In this document: positions 57,298-64,000 of the stretch, one piece after another
Layout of the letters: every line of letters starts with the position of its first letter
Position numbering within the stretch: position 1 is the stretch's first letter
Assembly (NCBI GenBank): GCA_035691665.1
Contig: DASSIS010000064.1
Location: 1 to 64,000 of the forward strand
Source of the DNA: DASUBN01 sp035691665
GTDB lineage: Bacteria; Pseudomonadota; Gammaproteobacteria; Natronospirales; REEB76
Direction of reading: 5' to 3'
Length of the DNA stretch: 64,000 nt
The notes under the pieces: generated by a model
Told to the model about the DNA's origin: nothing
What the model saw: only the letters and a program-made list of their open reading frames with translations
Database searches by the model: none
Made by a program: the position numbers and the translations under genes

Positions 57298-59955
57298 TCA
57301 GGGATGCGGCTCGTCTCCAAGCACCACGTGAGCGAGCGCATCCATGTCCTCGGCCCGGCCGATCAGGGACGCGGGCAAGGCGGGGAAGGCGCTCACCAGG
57401 GAGACCAGCACCGCGGCGAAGTAAGGCACGGACTGGATCAGCAGCACCACCGCCCACACACTCTGGTCCCGCATCACCGCCGAGATGCCCTGGTCGCGTA
57501 GCACCTGCGCCGCGGCGTAATAGGAACCGAAGGCCGCCAGCCACAGGCTCAGCATTATCAAGGCCTCCTCCCGGCAGTCCGCCAGGGCCTGCAGCAGCGC
57601 GTGGGCATGCACCCGCTTGGGGGTGCGGAAGAAGGGCTGGTCGCGGGTGAAGAGGCCGGCGAGCACCGCCCGGCCGATGGTGTGGCTCAGGGCGAGACCG
57701 GCGAAGGCCGCCGCCAGGGTCTGGCGCGGCGTGGCGCCCACCCGGGTGCTGTAGAGGTGCAGGAGCTTGGCGATCTTGAAGGCGAAGAGCGCCAGCGGCA
57801 GCGCCGAGAAGATCATCAGCGGTGGATCGATGCTGTGGGGGAAGAGCATCATCCCCAAGGACCAGAATATGGCGGCGGTGTTGAACACCAGGTTGAAGCC
57901 GTCCGAGAGCCAGGGCAGCCAACCGGCCAGGAAGTGGTAGCGCTGGCCGAGGCTCAGCCGGCCGCGCCCGCCGAAGAGAGTGCCGGCGTGGCGCTTGAGG
58001 ATCTGCACCGCGCCGTAGGCCCAGCGGTAGCGCTGCTTCTTGTAGTCCAGCAGGGTGTCGGGCATGAGCCCGGCACCGTAGCTGCGCGGGATGTAGGCGG
58101 CGTCCATCCCCGCCTCGAACACCCTTAGACCCAGTTCCGCATCCTCGGTGATGCACCACTCGGCCCAACCGCCCACCTCCTGCAGGCCGGAGCGCCGTAT
58201 CAGCGTCATGGTGCCGTGCTGGATGATGGCGTTGCGCTCGTTGCGGGTGATCATGCCGATGTAGAAGAAGCCGCGATATTCCGCGTGGCACATGGCCTTG
58301 AAGGCGTTCTCGTCGGCGTCGCGATAGTCCTGGGGTGCCTGCACCACGCCCATGCGGGGTTCCGCGAACAGCGGCGCCAGGTCCTTGAGCCAGCGGCGCT
58401 CCACCACGTAGTCGCTGTCGATCACTGCGATGATCTTGGCCTCAAGCGCGGTCTCCTTGAGGGCGAAGTTGAGCGCGCCCGCCTTGAAACCCGCGAGCGG
58501 CGCCACGTGGAAGAAGCGGAAGCGGGGGCCGAGCTTCCGGCAGTGGGCTTGCACCGGCTGCCACACCGCTTCGTCCTGGGTGTTGTTGTCGATGACCAGC
58601 ACCTCGAAGCGCGGGTAATCGAGCCGCGCCAGGGCCTCCAGCGTCTCGATCACCATGGCCGGCGGTTCGTCGTAGGCCGGCACGTGCACCGAGACCATGG
58701 GCAGGTCCTCGTCGGCGATCTGCACGGGATCGAAGGCGCGCCGCCGCACGGTGACCCAATGAGCCTCGGCCCATTCATGGGCTTCCGCCATCAGCACCAG
58801 GATGACGCCCACCATGCCGGTGAACAGGAACAGACCCACCGTCACGTTGGTGACCGAGAGGTACTGCTGGCTGTAGTCATAGACCACCCACACCATGGTG
58901 GTGGAGGCGGCGTAGGCGATCACCGCGAGGAAGCTGCGGCCGCGCTTCTTGAGGGTGTGGCTGCGGCCATAGATGAGGATCAGTATCAGGGCCGCGAGCA
59001 GCACCGACGCCGCGGCGAGCAGCGGCCACATGGGGATGCGCACGATGGGGCTGCGCAACGGGAACTTCTGGTTGCGCTCCACGTCCCACACGCCCCAGTA
59101 GGCCCCCACTGCGCCTTCCGTCTGCTCCTTCCAGGGCTGGTCGAAGGCCTCCATCACGCGCGAGGTCCACTGCCGCTCCTCGGCCCGGGCCAGGAAGCGG
59201 CGCAGGAACATGGCCTCGTTGGCCGGGGAGGCGACGGCGGAGCCGCGGGTTCGGCCGTAGCTCGGCCAGCCCACCTCGTCGATGATGATGGGTTTGTCGG
59301 GATAGGCACGCTCCAGGTCGTGCATGCGTTCGTCGATGTAGTCCACCGCCTGGTCCACGTCCACGCCTTCCCAGTAGGGCAGCATGTGCACACCCATGAA
59401 GTCCACGTGCTTCACGAGCTCGGGATGCAGCATCCAGGTGTTCCAGGTCTCGGCGGTGCCGACCCACTGGCGCACCGAGCCGCGCACGTGGTCGAGGTAG
59501 GCGATGAGCCGGTCCTCGGGCAGGATGCCGGTGAGCAGCACTTCGTTGCCCACCATCACCTGCTTCACATCCGGGTTGCTGCGGGCGATCTCTATGAGGC
59601 GCTCGACCTCGGCGTCGCTCTTCGGCTTGTCGCCGTCCACCCAGGCGCCGAGCATCACCTCGAGGTCGTAGGGCGCCGCCAGGCGCGGGATGTCGCCGAG
59701 GGTGCCTTCCACGGTGTAGGTGCGGATGGAGTCGGTCTTGCCCGAGAGCAGCTTGAGGTCGGACTCGATCTCCGCGTCCGTGGGCAGCCGGTGCGCGACG
59801 GCGTCCTCGCCGAGGCGGAAGGGGGAGAAGGCGAAACCTTGGATGCGGGCCGGCCACGGCGGCTCCTGGTCGGGCCGGTTGAAGTAGGCCCAAGCCCCCA
59901 CCGTGAGCGCGGCGATAGCCGCGAGGATGACGATGCTCGAGGTGCGCGAAGTCAC
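57298..59955 (-). CDS. GH17-GT2 fusion, cyclic/linear beta-glucan synthase (NdvC-like)
   Basis: The start is GTG 59955; 885 residues. One TM helix (8-25) precedes a GH17-like domain (30-300) with both catalytic Glu: E138 in MVGNEVLLTG and E227 in IIIDEVGWPS. Two or more TM helices follow, then a GT2 domain (about 430-690) with PMVSVHVPAYDEPPAM, VIDNNTQDEAV, DSDYV, TEDAELGLRV and QRYRWAYGAVQILKRH. A C-terminal TM cluster completes it. This architecture is that of NdvC-type enzymes, which make beta-1,6-linked glucan branches on beta-1,3 chains. The aroE gene lies 9 bp upstream on the same strand. Confidence 0.92.
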   Translation of the reverse strand: MTSRTSSIVILAAIAALTVGAWAYFNRPDQEPPWPARIQGFAFSPFRLGEDAVAHRLPTDAEIESDLKLLSGKTDSIRTYTVEGTLGDIPRLAAPYDLEVMLGAWVDGDKPKSDAEVERLIEIARSNPDVKQVMVGNEVLLTGILPEDRLIAYLDHVRGSVRQWVGTAETWNTWMLHPELVKHVDFMGVHMLPYWEGVDVDQAVDYIDERMHDLERAYPDKPIIIDEVGWPSYGRTRGSAVASPANEAMFLRRFLARAEERQWTSRVMEAFDQPWKEQTEGAVGAYWGVWDVERNQKFPLRSPIVRIPMWPLLAAASVLLAALILILIYGRSHTLKKRGRSFLAVIAYAASTTMVWVVYDYSQQYLSVTNVTVGLFLFTGMVGVILVLMAEAHEWAEAHWVTVRRRAFDPVQIADEDLPMVSVHVPAYDEPPAMVIETLEALARLDYPRFEVLVIDNNTQDEAVWQPVQAHCRKLGPRFRFFHVAPLAGFKAGALNFALKETALEAKIIAVIDSDYVVERRWLKDLAPLFAEPRMGVVQAPQDYRDADENAFKAMCHAEYRGFFYIGMITRNERNAIIQHGTMTLIRRSGLQEVGGWAEWCITEDAELGLRVFEAGMDAAYIPRSYGAGLMPDTLLDYKKQRYRWAYGAVQILKRHAGTLFGGRGRLSLGQRYHFLAGWLPWLSDGFNLVFNTAAIFWSLGMMLFPHSIDPPLMIFSALPLALFAFKIAKLLHLYSTRVGATPRQTLAAAFAGLALSHTIGRAVLAGLFTRDQPFFRTPKRVHAHALLQALADCREEALIMLSLWLAAFGSYYAAAQVLRDQGISAVMRDQSVWAVVLLIQSVPYFAAVLVSLVSAFPALPASLIGRAEDMDALAHVVLGDEPHP

Positions 59956-59964
59956 GGGCGGCCC

Positions 59965-60783
59965 TCAGGCCCGGTGGGCGGCGATGAGGGCGGCCGTATC
60001 GGGGCGCACACCGCGCCAGAGATGGAAGGCTTCGGCCGCCTGTTCCACCAGCATGCCCCAGCCGTCGAACACCTGGGCGGCGCCCGCCTGCTCGGCCCAG
60101 AGCATGAACACCGTGGGCCGGTCGCTGTAGAAGAGGTCGTAGCACACGGCGTGGGGCTCGAGGCAATCCCGCGGCAGCGGCGGCAGGGCGCCCGTGAGGC
60201 TCGCGGAAGTGGCGTTGATCACGAGGTCGAAGCCGTTGCCGGCGATGTGGTCGTAACCGCCGCACTGCACGTTGCCGTCGAGGCGCTCGGTGAGCTTGCG
60301 GGCGCGTTCCGGGGTGCGGTTGGCGATCTGCACCCGGGCCGGCTTCTCGTCGAGCAGCGCCGGCAGCACGCCGCGGGCAGCGCCGCCGGCGCCGAGCAGC
60401 AGGATGCGCTTGTTCTTCAGGTGCACGCGGCGGTTCTGCTTCAGGTCCCGCACCAGGCCGATGCCGTCGGTGTTCTCGCCGGCGAGCGTGCCGTCCTCGT
60501 GCACGAACAGGGTGTTCACGGCGCGCGCCAGCTTGGCGCGGCTGGCGAGCACGTGGCACAGGCCCGCGGCCTCCTCCTTGAAGGGCAGGGTCACGTTGAG
60601 GCCTTTGCCGCCGGAGGCGAGGAACTCCCGCAGCGCGGCCGCGAACCCGCCGGGCGCAGCGTCGATGCGGGTGTAGTGTATGGGCTCACCGGTCTGGCGC
60701 GCGAAGGCGGTGTGGATCGCCGGCGACAGGCTGTGGTCCACCGGGTGGCCGATGACCGCGTAGAGGTCCGGGGACCTTTTCAA
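59965..60783 (-). CDS. aroE: Shikimate dehydrogenase
   Basis: The start is TTG 60783, overlapping the hemB stop (TTGA), with GGAAGG upstream; 272 residues. The order of motifs fits AroE: YAVIGHPVDHSLSPAIHTAFA, NVTLPFKEEA (catalytic Lys), ENTDGIGLVRDL (Asp), the Rossmann loop ILLLGAGGAARGVLPALL and NRTPERARKLTERL. It reduces 3-dehydroshikimate with NADPH in the chorismate pathway. The product is soluble and cytoplasmic. Grouping with hemB is coupling by overlap, not by pathway. Confidence 0.94.
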   Translation of the reverse strand: MKRSPDLYAVIGHPVDHSLSPAIHTAFARQTGEPIHYTRIDAAPGGFAAALREFLASGGKGLNVTLPFKEEAAGLCHVLASRAKLARAVNTLFVHEDGTLAGENTDGIGLVRDLKQNRRVHLKNKRILLLGAGGAARGVLPALLDEKPARVQIANRTPERARKLTERLDGNVQCGGYDHIAGNGFDLVINATSASLTGALPPLPRDCLEPHAVCYDLFYSDRPTVFMLWAEQAGAAQVFDGWGMLVEQAAEAFHLWRGVRPDTAALIAAHRA

Positions 60784-61799
60784 GCGCCTTCCTTGATCCA
60801 GACGGCCGCGCGCTTGGCGAAGTAGGTGAGGATGGCGTCGGCACCGGCGCGCTTGATGGACAGCAGTGACTCCATGGCGCAGGCGCGCTCGTCGAGCCAG
60901 CCGTGCTTCGCCGCCGCCATGAGCATGGCGTACTCGCCGCTCACCTGGTAGGCGGCGGTGGGGGCGCCGAACGTATCCTTCACGCGGCGGATGATGTCGA
61001 GGTTGGTCATGGCGGGTTTCACCATCACCATGTCGGCGCCTTCCTCGAGGTCCAGCGCCACCTCGCGCAGGGCCTCGTCGCTGTTGCCCACGTCCATCTG
61101 GTAGGTGTGCTTGTCGGCCTTGCCGAGGCTCTTGGCCGAACCCACCGCGTCGCGGAACGGGCTGTAGAAGCTGGAGGCGTACTTGGCGGAGTAGGCGAGG
61201 ATGCGGGTGTGGATGTGGCCCCGCTCCTCGAGCGCGGCGCGGATCGCGCCCACGCGGCCGTCCATCATGTCGGAGGGCGCCACCATGTCGGCACCGGCCT
61301 CGGCGTGGGACAAGGCCTGGCGCACCAGTGCCGCCACGCTCTCGTCGTTCAGCACGTAGCCCTTGGCGTCGATGATGCCGTCCTGGCCGTGGGTGGTGTA
61401 GGGGTCGAGCGCCACGTCGGTGATCACGCCCAAGGACGGGAACTCCTGCTTCAGGGCGCGCACCGCCTGCTGCACCAGGCCCTTGGGGTTATGGGCTTCG
61501 GCCGCGTCCAGGGATTTGCGCTCGTCGGGGAGCTTGGGGAAGAGGGCGAGGGCGGGGATGCCGAGCTTGACCAGGCCTTCCGCTTCCTTGAGCAGCGCGT
61601 CCACGGAATGGCGTTCGATGCCCGGCATGGAATCCACCGGTTCACGCCGGCCCTTGCCTTCCACCACGAACACGGGATAGATGAGGTCGTCGGTGGAGAG
61701 CCGCGTCTCGCGCATGAGGCGCCGCGAGAAGGCGTCGCGGCGCATGCGGCGCGGACGGATGGCGGGGTAGCCGCCCTGGGGGCTCGTGGCGCGGGTCAC
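60780..61799 (-). CDS. hemB: Delta-aminolevulinic acid dehydratase (porphobilinogen synthase)
   Basis: I start at GTG 61799 (CCAGGAG just upstream) rather than further in; 339 residues. The enzyme joins two 5-aminolevulinates in haem synthesis. The metal-site loop reads VALDPYTTHGQDGI, the Asp (Mg or metal-independent) type rather than Cys/zinc, as in pseudomonads. Schiff-base lysines are in ILAYSAKYASSFYSPFRD and MVMVKPAMTNLDIIRRV; in the latter, Asn replaces a Tyr usual at that place (YLDI). The gene overlaps aroE and is divergent from an ECF operon. Confidence 0.95.
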   Translation of the reverse strand: MTRATSPQGGYPAIRPRRMRRDAFSRRLMRETRLSTDDLIYPVFVVEGKGRREPVDSMPGIERHSVDALLKEAEGLVKLGIPALALFPKLPDERKSLDAAEAHNPKGLVQQAVRALKQEFPSLGVITDVALDPYTTHGQDGIIDAKGYVLNDESVAALVRQALSHAEAGADMVAPSDMMDGRVGAIRAALEERGHIHTRILAYSAKYASSFYSPFRDAVGSAKSLGKADKHTYQMDVGNSDEALREVALDLEEGADMVMVKPAMTNLDIIRRVKDTFGAPTAAYQVSGEYAMLMAAAKHGWLDERACAMESLLSIKRAGADAILTYFAKRAAVWIKEGA

Positions 61800-61905
61800 A
61801 GGAAGCTCCTGGGGGTCAGTAGGAGGCTGCAAAATGAGGCTGAATAGGGTAAAACAAAGCGCCCGGATGAGCCAGTAATACACTGAAAATAAAAGAGAAC
61901 CGCCT

Positions 61906-62499
61906 ATGTCCGCCACCCTGGAACAGCTCGAATCCCGCAATCGGCGGCTCGCGGACCTGCTCCACGCCTGCGCCCAGGGGCGGCAGGCGGCCTTCCAGGA
62001 GCTCTACGGGCAGGTCTCGCCGCAACTGTTTTCCATCCTGCTGCGTATCTTGAAGCGTAAGGACTTGGCGGAAGAGGCCCTGCAGGACGCCCTGCTCTCA
62101 GTGTGGCGCAACGCCGGCAGCTACTCCGCCGAGAAGGGCGCGCCCATGACCTGGCTCGTATCCATCTGCCGCTACCGGGCGCTGGACATGCTGCGTCGGG
62201 AACGGCGCGAGGTGTCGCTGGAGCCGGCGCTGGCGACGGCCGAGGACGAGACGGCCGAGACCGCCGGGCTCGCGGACGGAGTCGCGGATCCGGAGCTGAT
62301 CAGCAAGGCGGAGGAGCGGGCCCTGGAGGAATGCATGCAGCGTTTGAACGACGGCCAGCAGACGAGCCTCAGGCTCGCCTACGTGGACGGCTGCACCCAT
62401 GAGGAGATCGCCGCCAGGCTCAAGTCGCCCATCGGCACCATCAAGAGTTGGGTGCGACGCGGACTCGAGAGCCTGAAGCGTTGCCTGGAAGCCGCATGA
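61906..62499 (+). CDS. ECF sigma factor, SigK/group ECF19-like
   Basis: This 197-residue protein has region 2 at about 35-105 (LYGQVSPQLFSILLRILKRKDLAEEALQDALLSVWRNA then WLVSICRYRALDMLRR) and region 4 at about 135-190 (ALEECMQRLNDGQQTSLRLAYVDGCTHEEIAARLKSPIGTIKSW). It directs RNA polymerase to stress promoters. The stop overlaps the ATG of an RskA-type anti-sigma gene (ATGA), the standard pair. AAGAGA lies before the ATG, in the 106-bp region divergent from hemB. Confidence 0.94.
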   Translation: MSATLEQLESRNRRLADLLHACAQGRQAAFQELYGQVSPQLFSILLRILKRKDLAEEALQDALLSVWRNAGSYSAEKGAPMTWLVSICRYRALDMLRRERREVSLEPALATAEDETAETAGLADGVADPELISKAEERALEECMQRLNDGQQTSLRLAYVDGCTHEEIAARLKSPIGTIKSWVRRGLESLKRCLEAA

Positions 62500-63185
62500 G
62501 GTACCAAGGCAAACAACTCCACGTCCTGCTCGCCGGCGAGTACGTGCTCGGTCTGATGACCGGCGCGGCGCGCCGCCGTTTCGAGCGCCTGCTCATGCAG
62601 AGCGCGGAGCTGCGCACAGAGCTCACGCTCTGGGAAGAGCGCTTCGCCGCCTGGAGCTTGAGGCTCGCGCCGGTGGAGCCGCCTGCGCACCTGTGGTGGC
62701 GCATCCTCGGGCGGGTGCGCGCCGAGAGCAAGCCGCGCGGCGTTGAGCTCCGCAACAGCTTCTGGCGCGCCTGGGCGGTGGCCGCCACCGTGGTGTTGGC
62801 GCTGCTCGTGGTCATGCAGCGCATCACGCCCCCCGCCGAGCAGAAGCCTGCCGAGTTCGCCCTGGTGTCCGATGCCAAGGGTCAGCCCCTGTGGGTGATC
62901 AGCGTGCACCCTGAGGCCAGGCGCATCGACATGAAGGCGGTGGCCGACAACACCCCGCCCGCGGGCAAGTCCTATGAGCTGTGGATGCTGCCCGGGAGCG
63001 GCAACCCGGTGCCCATGGGCCTCATGAACCCCACGGGCTCGGCCAGCGAGACCGTGAGCGCCGAACTGCTGCAGAAGCTGGCCTCGGCCAAGGGCATCGC
63101 CATCTCCGAGGAGCCCCAGGGCGGTTCCCTCACGGGCCTGCCCACAGGCCCGGTGCTCTGGACCGCGGCCCTGGTCTCCTCCTGA
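62496..63185 (+). CDS. RskA-family anti-sigma factor
   Basis: I start at ATG 62496, overlapping the sigma stop; 229 residues. The N-terminal cytoplasmic part (LLAGEYVLGLMTGAARRRFERLL) is the sigma-binding segment. One TM helix lies at about 91-108 (WAVAATVVLALLVVMQRI). The periplasmic RskA domain (about 115-225) contains GKSYELWMLPGSGNPVPMGLM. It holds the sigma at the membrane until release. No zinc motif is present, unlike the anti-sigma of the following pair. Confidence 0.92.
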   Translation: MRYQGKQLHVLLAGEYVLGLMTGAARRRFERLLMQSAELRTELTLWEERFAAWSLRLAPVEPPAHLWWRILGRVRAESKPRGVELRNSFWRAWAVAATVVLALLVVMQRITPPAEQKPAEFALVSDAKGQPLWVISVHPEARRIDMKAVADNTPPAGKSYELWMLPGSGNPVPMGLMNPTGSASETVSAELLQKLASAKGIAISEEPQGGSLTGLPTGPVLWTAALVSS

Positions 63186-63241
63186 GCCCGGATATGGCGG
63201 AATCCCGTAATAAACCCGCCCCCGGGGAGGTCTCTGCCCCC

Positions 63242-63751
63242 ATGGGAGCGCACCAGCACCGTTTCGAGATGCTCGCCCGGGCCCAGGTGCCGGGCCTGTA
63301 CCGTTACGCCTACTGGCTGTGCCGCGACCGGGCCCTGGCCGAGGATCTGGTGCAGGAGACCCTGCTCAGGGCCTGGCGCTCCCTGGACTCCCTGCGCGAG
63401 GAGGCGGCCGCCCGCCGCTGGCTCATCACCATCCTGCGTAACGAGTTCATGCGCGAGCTTTCGAAGCGCCGCGACACGGTGGCCATCGATGAGCTGCCCA
63501 TCGTGGACACCCGCGCCAGCGTCGGCGGGGCGGACACGGACGTGCAGGACGTGCGCCGCGCCATGGCGAAGCTCGCGCCTGAATACCGCGAACCCCTGGC
63601 GCTGCAGGTCATCATGGGCTGCAGCACCCAGGAGATCGCCGAGATGCTGGAGCTCACCCAGGGCACGGTGCTGACGCGTCTGCACCGGGCACGCAACCAG
63701 TTGCGCGAGATGCTGGGGGTGGGCGACAAGTTCGGAGAAGAGTTGGCATGA
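63242..63751 (+). CDS. ECF sigma factor of the second pair
   Basis: This 169-residue protein starts at ATG 63242, which has GGGGAGG 11 bases before it; ATG 63194 is the alternative and adds 16 residues. Region 2 spans about 8-80 (VPGLYRYAYWLCRDRALAEDLVQETLLRAWRSL), with region 4 (MAKLAPEYREPLALQVIMGCSTQEIAEMLELTQGTVLTRLHRAR) near the end. The stop overlaps the next ATG (ATGA). The gene starts only 8-56 bp after the RskA-type gene. Confidence 0.92.
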   Translation: MGAHQHRFEMLARAQVPGLYRYAYWLCRDRALAEDLVQETLLRAWRSLDSLREEAAARRWLITILRNEFMRELSKRRDTVAIDELPIVDTRASVGGADTDVQDVRRAMAKLAPEYREPLALQVIMGCSTQEIAEMLELTQGTVLTRLHRARNQLREMLGVGDKFGEELA

Positions 63752-64000
63752 GCAAGGTCGTCACCTGTCTCGATGTGCGCCGCCAGGCGGGCGCCGAACC
63801 GCGCCGGCTCGAGCCCGGCGTGGTGGAGCACTGCAAGAGCTGCGCGTCTTGCGCGGCCTTCGTGCGCGAACTCGTGGCGCTGGATGCACGCCTGGAGCGC
63901 GCGCTCGCCGTGCCGGTGCCGGAAGGGCTCGAGGCCCGCATCGTGCTCGACGCCACTCTCAAGAACCGTCCGCGGGTCTGGCGCCCCTGGCTCGCGGCCG
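63748..64000 (+). CDS. Anti-sigma-like protein with ZAS motif (DUF3379-like), truncated by window end
   Basis: 84 codons are visible from ATG 63748, overlapping the sigma stop. The segment VEHCKSCASCAAFVREL contains H-x3-C-x2-C, the zinc-associated anti-sigma motif. The remainder, LERALAVPVPEGLEARIVL followed by a Trp/Pro-rich start of a probable TM region (RPWLAA), resembles DUF3379 proteins that accompany ECF sigmas in gammaproteobacteria. It would inhibit the upstream sigma factor. The C-terminus is missing. Confidence 0.8.
   Translation, partial: MSKVVTCLDVRRQAGAEPRRLEPGVVEHCKSCASCAAFVRELVALDARLERALAVPVPEGLEARIVLDATLKNRPRVWRPWLAA

Noticed and set aside
58216..60825. 869-codon plus-strand open frame across the glucan synthase and aroE
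   Set aside because: It is an antisense shadow: its sequence is rich in His, Gly and Val repeats with no motif, while the minus strand encodes two clear enzymes.
1..64000. tRNA, rRNA, prophage or transposase genes
   Set aside because: I looked for the usual signatures and saw none.

Overview
The window is a high-GC, densely packed bacterial chromosome segment. The outer-membrane and periplasmic protein set (TonB-dependent receptor, BamA-like barrel), the HemB variant with Asp instead of Cys ligands, the LytTR two-component genes and the ECF sigma/DUF3379 pair all point to Gammaproteobacteria, most likely a free-living Xanthomonadales/Nevskiales-type lineage. I cannot place it to genus. I see no rRNA, tRNA, CRISPR array, prophage or recognisable transposase.

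Layout: 0-7.7 kb holds an ArsR/SRPBCC pair, a tandem duplication of a PDZ-like/multi-TM/GAF membrane sensor that lacks any output domain, and an M1 aminopeptidase whose usual catalytic Tyr appears to be His. 7.7-15 kb has a tannase-family esterase, two unassigned secreted proteins and a large TonB receptor, with long, more AT-rich intergenic stretches. 15-20 kb is a LytS/LytTR signalling cluster: a response regulator, then divergently two duplicated histidine kinases and a second response regulator. 20-31 kb holds small metabolic and transport genes, including a TetR-controlled EmrAB-type efflux operon with matching palindromic operators before the regulator and before the pump. 32-46 kb contains a response regulator/GAF/histidine-kinase fusion, two secreted amidohydrolases (one followed by a duplicated scrap of its own 3' end), a sortilin/BNR-repeat protein plus serine hydrolase behind a BlaI-like palindrome, a ribbon-helix-helix gene with a 26-bp palindrome, and PilZ, DoxX and YbjQ proteins. 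46-55 kb carries an EamA transporter with its regulator, a PEP-mutase-like/amino-acid racemase/hydrolase operon, an APC permease, a CPBP protease and a sirtuin. 55-64 kb has a BamA-like outer-membrane protein, a GH17-GT2 beta-glucan synthase, aroE, hemB, and two consecutive ECF sigma/anti-sigma pairs of different types, the last running off the window.

The most unusual material is extragenic. Three loci (15.1-15.3, 36.9-37.0 and 57.05-57.26 kb) share a short repeat built around GCGNAGCAGGA and dense perfect hairpins, five of them within about 180 bp at 57 kb. A separate 140-bp element with 16-bp terminal inverted repeats lies at 51.3 kb and supplies the last codons and stop of the adjacent permease. 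On the protein side, several enzymes have correlated or isolated catalytic-residue changes (M1 peptidase, metallo-beta-lactamase fold protein, tannase-family esterase). The kinase cluster also preserves what looks like the vestige of a deleted response regulator. I did not find a clear new multi-gene defence or biosynthetic system.
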